Below are positions 1 through 5,977 of a stretch of DNA of 7,081 bases, piece by piece. Under the pieces are notes generated by a model, which saw only the letters and a list, made by a program, of their open reading frames with translations, had not been told where the DNA came from and did not search any database. Each line of letters begins with the position of its first letter. The stretch's first letter is position 1. The stretch lies in assembly GCA_913061385.1 (NCBI GenBank), contig CAJXTM010000179.1, positions 1 through 7,081 on the forward strand, given 5' to 3'. This DNA is from an uncultured Rhodopirellula sp. GTDB lineage: Bacteria; Planctomycetota; Planctomycetia; Pirellulales; Pirellulaceae. Position numbers and translations under genes: made by a program.

Positions 1-42
1 CGTAAGGAGTCGTCGGCAGCGTCAGATGTGTATAAGAGACAG
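1..42 (+). other. Illumina Nextera adapter remnant (not genomic)
   Basis: The first base is the last base of P5. Bases 2-9 (GTAAGGAG) match Nextera i5 index S505/N505, 10-23 (TCGTCGGCAGCGTC) match the read-1 linker, and 24-42 (AGATGTGTATAAGAGACAG) are the 19-base Tn5 mosaic end. The reverse complement of the same assembly sits at the right end. This is library DNA left untrimmed in the contig, so genomic sequence starts at 43. The identification is by exact recall of the adapter sequence. Confidence 0.98.
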
Positions 43-249
43 GCCGTGAGGTGTGAAAATGGGCGGTTTCTGAACAACTCGACAGCTGTTCGGGGGGTGT
101 TTGCCCGTCTGCATCTCACCGCTGCTCTTCCGTTCGGGGGCAAAAGTTTTGTGTTCCACCTGTGAAACCGCTTTCGTGCACCTGTTCATCGTCCCTATCC
201 TGTTACGACAGCTGAACTACCCTTTCCCGATTTTTGCAGAGGCAGCGAC
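43..249. other. Gene-free leader upstream of the ferritin-like gene
   Basis: I see no convincing gene in these 207 bases; the open frames crossing them are shadows of the ferritin-like gene or lack any recognisable protein. There is an imperfect stem-loop around 70-93 (GAACA at 72-76 pairs with TGTTC at 87-91) and a small palindrome CAAAAGTTTTG at 141-151. A TATCCT at 196-201 could be a -10 box, but I see no good -35 box in front of it. No Fur-box-like sequence is apparent. The promoter of the ferritin-like gene probably lies here but I cannot place it. Confidence 0.4.
238..242 (+). promoter_or_regulatory. Ribosome binding site for the ferritin-like gene
   Basis: AGAGG lies 7 bases before the GTG at 250 and supports that codon as the start. 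The next in-frame alternative, Met20, would remove the first helix and the metal ligand Glu21. Confidence 0.6.
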
Positions 250-714
250 GTGGACGATCAAACCAAAAACAAAGCTATTATCGACGAACTTATCAAGTCT
301 TACTTCATGGAGTTGGAGACCGTCGTCAATTACCTTGCCAATAGCGTCAATCTGGATGGAGTGCGGGCAGAGGAAATTAAAAAGTCGTTGAACGCTGATG
401 TCACCGAAGAACTTTCTCATGCGACGCAGTTGGCGATTCGAATCAAGACGATCGATGGATTCATTCCCGGAAGTAAGGCATTCGTGCCAGTGCAGGAATC
501 TCTGCAACCGCCCGCTGACACCACTGATGTTGTTGCTGTCATCAAAGGCGTGATCGACGCAGAAGAGGCAGCCATTGCACAGTACGAAAAGATCATTCGT
601 TTGTGCGACGGGTTTGATTTTGTCACCCAAGACATGTGTATCACTTTGCTCGCTGATGAGCAGCAACATCGGCGAGAATTCGTCGGGTTTCTGAAGGAAT
701 ACGAAAAGTCTTGA
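250..714 (+). CDS. Ferritin-like diiron protein (bacterioferritin-type four-helix bundle)
   Basis: A 154-residue protein starting at GTG with a good ribosome binding site (AGAGG at 238-242). It has the ferritin-like four-helix pattern with both halves of a diiron site: Glu21 in helix A; E-L-S-H at 54-57 (an ExxH motif); Glu105/Glu106 in helix C; and E-Q-Q-H at 137-140 (a second ExxH). The 33-residue spacing between Glu21 and Glu54 equals that between Glu18 and Glu51 of bacterioferritin. Length is close to the usual 155-160 for Bfr. The residue after Glu54 is Leu, not the Met that binds haem in E. coli bacterioferritin, so it is probably haem-free. It is cytosolic: no signal peptide or membrane segment is visible. 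The likely role is iron oxidation/storage or peroxide protection; another ferritin-superfamily oxidase cannot be excluded. An SDR gene follows 84 bp downstream on the same strand and may be cotranscribed. Confidence 0.82.
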   Translation: MDDQTKNKAIIDELIKSYFMELETVVNYLANSVNLDGVRAEEIKKSLNADVTEELSHATQLAIRIKTIDGFIPGSKAFVPVQESLQPPADTTDVVAVIKGVIDAEEAAIAQYEKIIRLCDGFDFVTQDMCITLLADEQQHRREFVGFLKEYEKS

Positions 715-798
715 TGAGTTCGATTCGAATTGTGGCACGCAATTTTGCGAGCCAGTCGTGGATTGAGAACGCCCACCTTTCTGTTAGATGAGACGTTT

Positions 799-1587
799 GT
801 GTCAAAAGCATTTCAGGCCACCAACGCAGTTGTGACGGGTTCCTCAAGTGGAATCGGCAGAGCCACTGCGATCTCGCTGGCCCAAGCTGGCGTTGAGCGA
901 TTGGTCGTCCATTACCGGTCCAACGAAGCAGGTGCTGCTGAAACAGCTGACGCCCTGAGCGATATCGGTTGTGACCCCATTCTCGTGTCAGCCGACCTCT
1001 CTCTGCCTGAGGGGCGTCAGGCTTTGATCCAAGCCGCGTTTGATTCCCTCGGCGTAGTTCAGACCTGGGTAAATAATGCTGGAGCAGATGTGCTGACTGG
1101 AAGCGCAGCCGCAATGGATTTTGAAGGCAAGCTGCAGCGTTTGTTTGATGTTGATGTCATGGGAGCCATTCTGCTTTCGAGGACTGTCGCAGATCGCATG
1201 ATTGCTCAATTTGATCCGCAATCGAACACGGGTCCCGCTTCGATGGTTTTCATCGGCTGGGATCAAGCGTCCGATGGCATGGAAGGAGATGCGGGTCAGA
1301 TGTTTGGACCGATCAAGGCAGCGGTGATGGCATTTGCCAACAGTCTGGCGCAGGATTCTGGTCCTCGCCTGAGAGTCAACACGATTGCACCTGGTTGGAT
1401 TCGCACCTCGTGGGGCGAGTCAACCAGTGATTATTGGAACGCACGTGCCGAGGGGCAGTCGTTGATGGGCCGCTGGGGCGGAGTTGAGGATATTGCCAGA
1501 GCAGTTCTTTACGCCGCAGACCCAGGGAATACGTTTTTGACGGCTCAGACGATCCAAGTTAACGGTGGTTTTAATCGCCGTTTTTGA
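799..1587 (+). CDS. Atypical short-chain dehydrogenase/reductase (SDR) family protein
   Basis: From the GTG at 799 the protein has 262 residues, typical of classical SDRs. The Rossmann glycine motif TGSSSGIG is at 13-20, an Asp after beta-3 (ADLS) at 66, and NNAG at 92-95. The second strand ends in HYRSNE (38-43); the Arg40 there suggests NADP(H). The C-terminal part is SDR-like: RVNTIAPGWIRT (192-203), a GRWGG loop at 224-228 and a closing VNGGF. The catalytic region is unusual: where YxxxK is expected there is F169-G-P-I-K173, and position 156, 13 residues earlier, holds Gln instead of Ser (the nearest Ser is 158). Lys173 and the fold are kept, so it may bind cofactor yet lack classical proton-relay chemistry. 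The frame stays open back to a TTG at 730, which would add 23 residues without SDR similarity; I chose GTG 799 because GAG at 790-792 gives a plausible ribosome site and the Rossmann motif then starts at the usual distance. The substrate is unknown. It lies tail-to-tail with trpE, 67 bp away. Confidence 0.85.
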   Translation: MSKAFQATNAVVTGSSSGIGRATAISLAQAGVERLVVHYRSNEAGAAETADALSDIGCDPILVSADLSLPEGRQALIQAAFDSLGVVQTWVNNAGADVLTGSAAAMDFEGKLQRLFDVDVMGAILLSRTVADRMIAQFDPQSNTGPASMVFIGWDQASDGMEGDAGQMFGPIKAAVMAFANSLAQDSGPRLRVNTIAPGWIRTSWGESTSDYWNARAEGQSLMGRWGGVEDIARAVLYAADPGNTFLTAQTIQVNGGFNRRF

Positions 1588-1654
1588 GCTAGTCTTCAGG
1601 AGTTGAACTCATTCGAGGTGAACCGGACGCACGGTAATGCTTGGTGGGGCGCGT
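1588..1654. other. Convergent intergenic gap between the SDR gene and trpE
   Basis: These 67 bases separate two genes that converge. I find only weak inverted repeats: GAGT-TGA-ACTC and ACCG-GACGCA-CGGT (1622-1635). Neither is followed by a T-run on either strand, so there is no recognisable intrinsic terminator. Confidence 0.4.
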
Positions 1655-3187
1655 TCATGTTCCTGTCGCAGTTCCCTCAACCCGCCGTATTGTCATCTCG
1701 ATTGCTGAGATAAGAGCCTTCGCTTTGTTGAGCGTTTCTTCGTACTCTGCAGTCGGATCCGAGTCTGCGACAACGCCACAACCAGCTTGGACGTGCACCA
1801 CACCGTCTTTCACCACCATGGTACGCAAGGCAATGCAGGTATCCATGTTGCCTCGGTAGTCGATGTATCCGACCGCACCTCCGTATGGGCCACGACGGTG
1901 AGGTTCAATGTCGTCAATCACTTCCATAGCCCGGACCTTGGGTGCACCTGATACGGTGCCTGCAGGAAGGCAGGCTTTGAGGGCGTCGAATGAATCGAGG
2001 TCTTCACGCAGTTTACCTTGGACCTCACTGCTGATGTGCATCACATGACTGTATCGTTCAACCACCATGACCTCAGTCAGGTCAATGGTTCCGAATTGTG
2101 CGACTCGGCCAACATCATTCCGCCCTAAGTCCACCAACATGACATGCTCTGCACGTTCTTTTGGGTCTGCTAGTAATTCCTTTTCCAATGCTTTGTCTTC
2201 CTGGCTGGTTTCGCCTCGCTTGCGGGTACCTGCAAGCGGACGTACTGTGACCAACTGTTCATTCACGCGGCACATGATTTCAGGAGAACAACCGACCAAT
2301 TCACAGTCAGGTGTTCGCACGTAGAACATGAATGGACTTGGATTGACGACTCTCAAAGAGCGATAGATTTCGAATGGATCGACATCTGTACGAACAGAAA
2401 GACGTTGACTTGGAACGACTTGGAAAACATCTCCCGCTCGAATGTATTCGACGCATTTTCGCACAGCGTTTTCAAACGACTCTTTTGAAAAGTTCGATTT
2501 GATTTTCAGTGGGTCCTGATCACTGAGTTTTCGCCACTGGTCTGGGTTCCATGCAGACCTTTGTTCGGGTGCCGCACGTGACAACCGAGTGATTGTTTGA
2601 TCAACCTGTTGCATCGCGTGTTGATAAGCAATTTCGGCCTCTGTTGCCGAGCCAATTTCCCTGCAATCAGCTAATGAGACGACAGTGATTGTTTTTTCGA
2701 CGTGATCAAAAACGCAAAGCGTGTGATAAAAGGCAAAGTCGAGGTCTGGCAGGTCACGATCATCTGCAGGTGGATTGGGAAGATTTTCAACGTAGCGAAC
2801 CACGTCGTAGCCAGCGTAGCCAATGGCACCACCTACAAAGGGTGGCAGACCTTTGAGTTCAGCGACTCGAAAGTGGAAGTGAGCTCGAAATGCATCGAGG
2901 GGATCTTCTGCGGTGGTTCTTGAGCATGAGCCATCGGCCAATTCAGTGACTTCGATTTGATTTCGCTTGGCGGAAAATCTTCGAATGGGGCCTGCAGCTA
3001 AAAAACTGTAACGGCCAACCTTTTCACCTCCGATGACACTTTCAAATAGACAAGCCGGGCCACCATCATCCAGAAGTTGAAATGCAGTCACAGGTGTGAG
3101 CGTGTCGCTTAAAAGACGACGGTAGACCGGTACAAAGTCATTTTCCGTCGCAAGTTGGGCAAATTGTTCTGCGTCAGGGATATGCAT
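1655..3187 (-). CDS. trpE: Anthranilate synthase component I
   Basis: This is the large subunit of anthranilate synthase, converting chorismate to anthranilate with ammonia or glutamine-derived ammonia supplied by TrpG, the first step of tryptophan synthesis in the cytosol. From the ATG at 3187 it has 510 residues, the usual size. The N-terminal domain carries LFES at 47-50, equivalent to the LLES element that forms the tryptophan feedback site, so allosteric inhibition is expected. The chorismate-binding domain covers about 235-500: DVFQVVPSQR (253-262), NPSPFMFY (282-289), GCSPE (299-303), PLAGTRKRG (317-325), AEHVMLVDLGRND (346-358), LPAGTVSGAPK (407-417) and a final QAGCGVVADSDP segment. 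Ala319 in PLAGT, where PabB proteins carry Lys, argues for TrpE rather than aminodeoxychorismate synthase. A TTG at 3220 would add 11 residues; I prefer the ATG because the protein then begins MHIPDAEQF, as I recall for close relatives. Neither start has a clear ribosome site. No trpG or other trp gene lies in the window. It is transcribed divergently from mcsA. Confidence 0.95.
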   Translation of the reverse strand: MHIPDAEQFAQLATENDFVPVYRRLLSDTLTPVTAFQLLDDGGPACLFESVIGGEKVGRYSFLAAGPIRRFSAKRNQIEVTELADGSCSRTTAEDPLDAFRAHFHFRVAELKGLPPFVGGAIGYAGYDVVRYVENLPNPPADDRDLPDLDFAFYHTLCVFDHVEKTITVVSLADCREIGSATEAEIAYQHAMQQVDQTITRLSRAAPEQRSAWNPDQWRKLSDQDPLKIKSNFSKESFENAVRKCVEYIRAGDVFQVVPSQRLSVRTDVDPFEIYRSLRVVNPSPFMFYVRTPDCELVGCSPEIMCRVNEQLVTVRPLAGTRKRGETSQEDKALEKELLADPKERAEHVMLVDLGRNDVGRVAQFGTIDLTEVMVVERYSHVMHISSEVQGKLREDLDSFDALKACLPAGTVSGAPKVRAMEVIDDIEPHRRGPYGGAVGYIDYRGNMDTCIALRTMVVKDGVVHVQAGCGVVADSDPTAEYEETLNKAKALISAIEMTIRRVEGTATGT

Positions 3188-3317
3188 CAAAGACCAATGA
3201 TTCGTTCGAGCGAGGGGCAAGCAGGTGCGGGTTTAACGGACTCGGATTTCTTGACTCCACCCGTCTTTTATCTTCCGTGGTGAGCGGCGATGAGTGTAGG
3301 GGAGGACTAGCATCGAT

Positions 3318-3349
3318 CCGTGACTGTATGCTACTCAGCAGAGTCACGG
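3318..3349. repeat. Nested inverted repeat / stem-loop between trpE and mcsA
   Basis: CCGTGACT (3318-3325) and AGTCACGG (3342-3349) are a perfect 8-base inverted repeat. Inside it, TGCT (3329-3332) and AGCA (3337-3340) can form a second stem with an ACTC tetraloop. It lies 131-162 bases upstream of the trpE ATG and just upstream of the predicted mcsA promoter, so it is outside the mcsA transcript but could be in the trpE leader. No T-run follows on either strand, so it is not a simple terminator. A dyad operator or an RNA element of the trpE leader are both possible. Confidence 0.6.
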
Positions 3350-3385
3350 GCGGTTCTACTTGATTGTGAGGCGGTGCCGGTTGCG

Positions 3386-3413
3386 TTGACACCACCCTTA
3401 GCAGCGATAGAAT
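3386..3413 (+). promoter_or_regulatory. Predicted sigma-70-type promoter of mcsA-mcsB
   Basis: TTGACA (3386-3391) is a perfect -35 hexamer. It is followed after 16 bases by TAGAAT (3408-3413), one mismatch from the -10 consensus. Transcription would start near 3420, giving a leader of about 60 bases before the mcsA ATG. No CtsR heptad repeat or CIRCE element is visible around it, so the heat-shock control typical of Firmicute mcsA operons is not evident. Confidence 0.65.
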
Positions 3414-3471
3414 CCCACCCTAGGGACACTTACTCCTTGAAACGACTAGGTTTAGGGCGATGGCGGTAATC

Positions 3472-3476
3472 AGGAA
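3472..3476 (+). promoter_or_regulatory. Ribosome binding site of mcsA
   Basis: AGGAA lies 6 bases before the ATG at 3483. It is one of the clearer Shine-Dalgarno sequences in the window and fixes the mcsA start. Confidence 0.65.
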
Positions 3477-3482
3477 ACACAG

Positions 3483-4013
3483 ATGAAGTGCCAATACTGC
3501 GAAAAGCCCGCTACATTCCATATCACAGAGTTGACCGAGCCCGATGGGCCGCAGGTCATGCATTTGTGTGAGGAGCATGCTCGGGGTTTTTTGCAAAAAG
3601 AGGCAACTACACCGGCTGCTTCGATCGCCGGAGCGTTGGCAAAACAGCTCAATTTGGGGCAAACCAAGCAGGAACTCGCTGAGCTGGATCAGAAAGAGTG
3701 TCCCGTTTGTGGGATTAGCTTTTTCGAATTTCGAAATACGGGAAGATTGGGCTGCCCATTCGATTACACTCATTTCGCGGAAGATCTGATCCCGTTACTT
3801 ACAAATATCCACGACTCGGTCGAGCACTGCGGAAAACGTCCCCGCCGTGCAGCGGCGGCTGATTCTCATGCCGAATTGATTCAGCTTCGTCGCGAGATGG
3901 AAGAAGCGGTTGAGCGAGAAGACTACGAGCGGGCGTCGGAAATCCGTGATGAGCTCCGTCGCATCGAAGAGGCCGGCAGCACCGAGCAACATGCCACCGA
4001 GGAAGAAGAGTGA
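3483..4013 (+). CDS. mcsA: McsA, zinc-binding UVR-domain adaptor of the McsB arginine kinase
   Basis: In Firmicutes McsA binds and activates the protein arginine kinase McsB. This 176-residue protein has the family layout: an N-terminal zinc module with C3-Q-Y-C6 and H27-L-C29-E-E-H32; a second module with C73-P-V-C76 and GRLGCPFDY around Cys91; an HCGKRP stretch at 115-120 resembling the HxGKxP of other McsA proteins; and a C-terminal UvrB/UvrC (UVR) helical hairpin at about 129-163 (LIQLRREMEEAVEREDYERA and following). The tail is acidic (EEEE). The last metal motif of Bacillus McsA, CxxC, is C-P-F-D here, so Asp94 or another residue may complete the site. The protein is cytosolic. The ATG start follows AGGAA at 3472-3476. 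Its stop overlaps the mcsB start by four bases, implying translational coupling. No ctsR or clpC accompanies it here. An older label for such proteins is 'UvrB/UvrC motif-containing protein'. Confidence 0.92.
   Translation: MKCQYCEKPATFHITELTEPDGPQVMHLCEEHARGFLQKEATTPAASIAGALAKQLNLGQTKQELAELDQKECPVCGISFFEFRNTGRLGCPFDYTHFAEDLIPLLTNIHDSVEHCGKRPRRAAAADSHAELIQLRREMEEAVEREDYERASEIRDELRRIEEAGSTEQHATEEEE
4000..4005 (+). promoter_or_regulatory. Ribosome binding site of mcsB within the end of mcsA
   Basis: AGGAAG, inside the Glu-rich end of mcsA, lies 4 bases before the GTG at 4010. Together with the GTGA overlap (start GTG 4010-4012, stop TGA 4011-4013) it supports that start and coupled translation. 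Confidence 0.55.
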
Positions 4014-5098
4014 TTCGAGATTCGGATTTTGATGACCTGGCGCACAAGTCAGGCGAGTGGTTGCGGGGCACCGGTCCCGAGTCAGACATCGTGATCAGCA
4101 GCAGGATAAGGCTGGCGCGGAATCTTGCTGACTTTCCTTTCATTCGTCGTTGTAGTGATGAAGATCGTATCAGCATCGAACGGACCATTCGTGCAAAGAT
4201 GGACTCAATCGATGACTGGCGAGATGTTCGGTATATCGACCTTGAGCAACTGTCTGAAATCGATCGACAATTCCTCGTTGAACGACAGCTCATTAGTCGG
4301 GAAATAGCCGATGCTGAGGGTTCGCGAGCCGTTGCTATCGATCCCAGTGAGCAGTACAGCGTGATGATCAATGAAGAAGATCATCTTCGCATTCAGGTCA
4401 TGCACAGTGGTTTGGACCTTAAGTCCGCATGGCAAAGCATTGATGAACTGGATGACAAGTTGGAAGGAGCAATCCTTTATGCGTTTCATCCTCAATTCGG
4501 TTATCTGACGGCTTGTCCCACCAATGTGGGGACAGGTTTAAGAGTCAGCGTGATGCTGCATCTTCCTGCTCTTGTGATCACGCGGCAAATCGACAAGGTT
4601 TTCCGTAGCATGCAGCGCATTAATGTGACAGTACGCGGACTGTACGGGGAAGGATCGCAATACACAGGTGATTTTTACCAAGTCAGTAATCAAATCACTC
4701 TGGGGCATCGTGAACAGGACCTTGTTTCTTTGGTTGGCGATGACGTCGTGCCCCGAATTATCGAATATGAACGCAAGGCGAGGGATTTTCTTGTCAAGCA
4801 GGGCAAACAGGATCTTCACGACGATGTGAGTCGGGCACTGGGTATTTTGAGCACCGCCAAGAAAATCAGTAGCGAGGAAACCATGCACTACCTGTCAAAG
4901 GTACGTATGGGAGTCAATCTGGGCCTCATTGATGACGTGCCTGTCGGCACCATCAACAAACTGTTCATCCATACTCAGCCTGCCCATCTGCAAAAACTGC
5001 AGGGCAGATTGCTTGGTTCCTCGGACCGAAATGTTGAACGGGCAACTTATTTGCAGTGTCATTTGAGTGGGAAACTCAGTGACGGTGAGTTAAATTGA
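4010..5098 (+). CDS. mcsB: McsB, protein arginine kinase
   Basis: McsB phosphorylates arginine residues of proteins; in Bacillus this marks them for ClpCP degradation. The 362-residue product is close to the usual length (about 355) and belongs to the phosphagen-kinase fold. Recognisable elements are DIVISSRIRLARNL (26-39, nucleotide-binding arginines), NEEDHLRIQ (121-129, with the acidic residues that activate the guanidinium), CPTNVGTGLR (169-178, with the reactive Cys169), and GLYGEGSQ (210-217, Glu214). The conserved phosphagen-kinase catalytic residues therefore appear intact and an active kinase is expected. The allosteric phosphoarginine pocket, RDxxRA in Firmicute McsB, reads R340-N-V-E-R-A345, so its Asp is Asn. 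The GTG start overlaps the mcsA stop (GTGA) and is preceded by AGGAAG; the alignment of WLRGTGPESDIV with family N-termini supports it. No creatine/arginine kinase N-terminal domain is present, so it is McsB and not a metabolic phosphagen kinase. The likely partner is McsA, encoded immediately upstream. Confidence 0.95.
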   Translation: MIRDSDFDDLAHKSGEWLRGTGPESDIVISSRIRLARNLADFPFIRRCSDEDRISIERTIRAKMDSIDDWRDVRYIDLEQLSEIDRQFLVERQLISREIADAEGSRAVAIDPSEQYSVMINEEDHLRIQVMHSGLDLKSAWQSIDELDDKLEGAILYAFHPQFGYLTACPTNVGTGLRVSVMLHLPALVITRQIDKVFRSMQRINVTVRGLYGEGSQYTGDFYQVSNQITLGHREQDLVSLVGDDVVPRIIEYERKARDFLVKQGKQDLHDDVSRALGILSTAKKISSEETMHYLSKVRMGVNLGLIDDVPVGTINKLFIHTQPAHLQKLQGRLLGSSDRNVERATYLQCHLSGKLSDGELN

Positions 5099-5191
5099 TC
5101 CGTAATCCTTCGGTAACACAGCGGTTTTGTAGCGTTTAGCAGACAGGTGCTGAGGGCGTCGAAGGTTGTTCGTCATCTGGGGCAGCCTGTG

Positions 5192-5197
5192 TATAAT
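5192..5197 (+). promoter_or_regulatory. Isolated -10-like TATAAT before the terminator
   Basis: A perfect TATAAT lies between mcsB and the sigma gene. The only -35 candidates, TTCGTC (5169-5174, 17-base spacing) and TTGTTC (5166-5171, 20-base spacing), are poor. A start near 5204 would be just before the terminator stem, so the transcript would be short unless terminator read-through is regulated. It may be chance. Confidence 0.25.
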
Positions 5198-5208
5198 TGG
5201 CTCTCCTG

Positions 5209-5244
5209 CCGCGAGTTACTGGGGACGTGTAACGCGGTCTTTTT
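5209..5244 (+). terminator. Rho-independent terminator downstream of mcsAB
   Basis: CCGCG (5209-5213), a two-base AG bulge and TTAC (5216-5219) pair with GTAA (5229-5232) and CGCGG (5233-5237): nine base pairs with a 9-base loop, followed at once by TCTTTTT (5238-5244). It lies 110 bases after the mcsB stop and 141 before the sigma factor start. The simplest reading is the end of the mcsA-mcsB transcript; a role as an attenuator in the leader of the sigma gene is possible. Confidence 0.7.
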
Positions 5245-5281
5245 GCTAGTTCAGTGCCCTTTCGTCTCTCTGCGCGAACAG

Positions 5282-5296
5282 TTCCGAGGGTCGGAA
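5282..5296 (+). repeat. Short perfect hairpin in the sigma factor leader
   Basis: TTCCGA (5282-5287) and TCGGAA (5291-5296) form a perfect 6-base-pair stem around a GGG triloop. It lies about 90 bases upstream of the sigma factor start and has no T-run after it, so it is not a terminator. It could be an operator dyad, an RNA hairpin, or chance. Confidence 0.4.
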
Positions 5297-5384
5297 TCGT
5301 ACAATTCGTCAGGGTTGTTCATGCCGATGGCGGTTCTTTGGCATAAGTTTTGACGTATACCATTCGTGACTCCGAGAGACTGGC

Positions 5385-5972
5385 GTGAGCGAAGAGACGC
5401 AGCTGATAGACCTCGCCGTCCAAGGTGATCACAGCGCATTCACTGCGTTAGTTGAACTGAATCAGGAACGTTTGTTCGCTTCAATGATTCAGGTCACGGG
5501 GTCTCCTGATGAAGCCGAAGAGGTGGTTCAGGAGGCGTTTATTCGAGCTTTTCTGAAGTTGGATACGTTTCAACGAAATAGCCAGTTCTTTACCTGGCTG
5601 TACCGCATAGCGTTTAACAGTGCCCTCACTCGTAAACGCCGCCATCGAGCCCGAGTGTCACTCGATCACTGGCGGGAAAGTAACGGGCTTGAAGTCACGG
5701 ACCCTGCTGATGCGGTTGACGAGCCTATGTTGAGGCAGGAGCGAGTCGATCTTGTTCGTGCAGCACTTCAGATTTTGTCGGAGGACCATCGTACGATCTT
5801 GGTGCTTCGGGAAATGCAGGAACGGTCCTATGAAGACATTGCCGAAATCCTCGATATATCAATCGGCACCGTCCGAAGTCGATTGAGCAGGGCTCGTAAT
5901 CAACTGAAAGTGACGCTTGAAGCGATGGAGAGTGAAGAAGAAGCGACGCCGGAATCTGATTCGGCAACCTGA
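5385..5972 (+). CDS. ECF-family RNA polymerase sigma factor
   Basis: A 195-residue sigma-70 family factor of the extracytoplasmic function type, with only regions 2 and 4. Region 2 covers about 20-88: DEAEEVVQEAFIRAF (42-56, core-binding region 2.2) and FFTWLYRIAFNSALTRKRR (68-86, DNA-melting and -10-recognition part). After a linker of about 35 residues, region 4 covers about 121-175: LSEDHRTILVLREMQ followed by the -35-binding helix-turn-helix SYEDIAEILDISIGTVRSRLSRAR (148-171). The C-terminus is a short acidic tail (about 176-195). The start is GTG at 5385 with GAGAG at 5374-5378. No anti-sigma gene follows, because the next gene is convergent with its stop 5 bp away; upstream is mcsB. The control partner is thus not visible, and the regulon cannot be inferred. 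The sequence resembles the RpoE/SigW-like groups, but I cannot assign an ECF group. Confidence 0.93.
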   Translation: MSEETQLIDLAVQGDHSAFTALVELNQERLFASMIQVTGSPDEAEEVVQEAFIRAFLKLDTFQRNSQFFTWLYRIAFNSALTRKRRHRARVSLDHWRESNGLEVTDPADAVDEPMLRQERVDLVRAALQILSEDHRTILVLREMQERSYEDIAEILDISIGTVRSRLSRARNQLKVTLEAMESEEEATPESDSAT

Positions 5973-5977
5973 GGGTG

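Noticed and set aside
217..738. 173-codon antisense ORF across the ferritin-like gene
   Set aside because: It mirrors the codon structure of the true gene on the plus strand and encodes no recognisable protein; the same applies to the other long antisense frames over trpE, mcsA, mcsB and the DUF1080 gene.
714..791. 25-codon ORF starting ATG at 714, overlapping the stop of the ferritin-like gene
   Set aside because: The stop-start overlap is suggestive of coupling, but there is no well-placed ribosome site, the product has no recognisable feature, and it is short enough to be chance.
1655..3187. Assignment as pabB (aminodeoxychorismate synthase) instead of trpE
   Set aside because: The PLAGT motif carries Ala rather than the Lys of PabB, and an LFES feedback element is present in the N-terminal domain.
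3174..3395. 73-codon minus-strand ORF as a possible trp leader peptide
   Set aside because: It contains no tryptophan codons, overlaps the trpE start, and has no ribosome site or conserved motif.
3380..3420. T-box-like sequence on the minus strand (AAGGGTGGTGTCAACGC) upstream of trpE
   Set aside because: It only partly matches the T-box consensus, no terminator/antiterminator pair follows it toward trpE, and the same bases include the strong forward promoter for mcsA.
5339..5354. Sigma-54-like promoter before the ECF sigma gene (TGGCATA-AGTT-TTGAC)
   Set aside because: The -24 half matches, but the essential GC of the -12 element is GA, and no enhancer-binding protein gene or site is visible.
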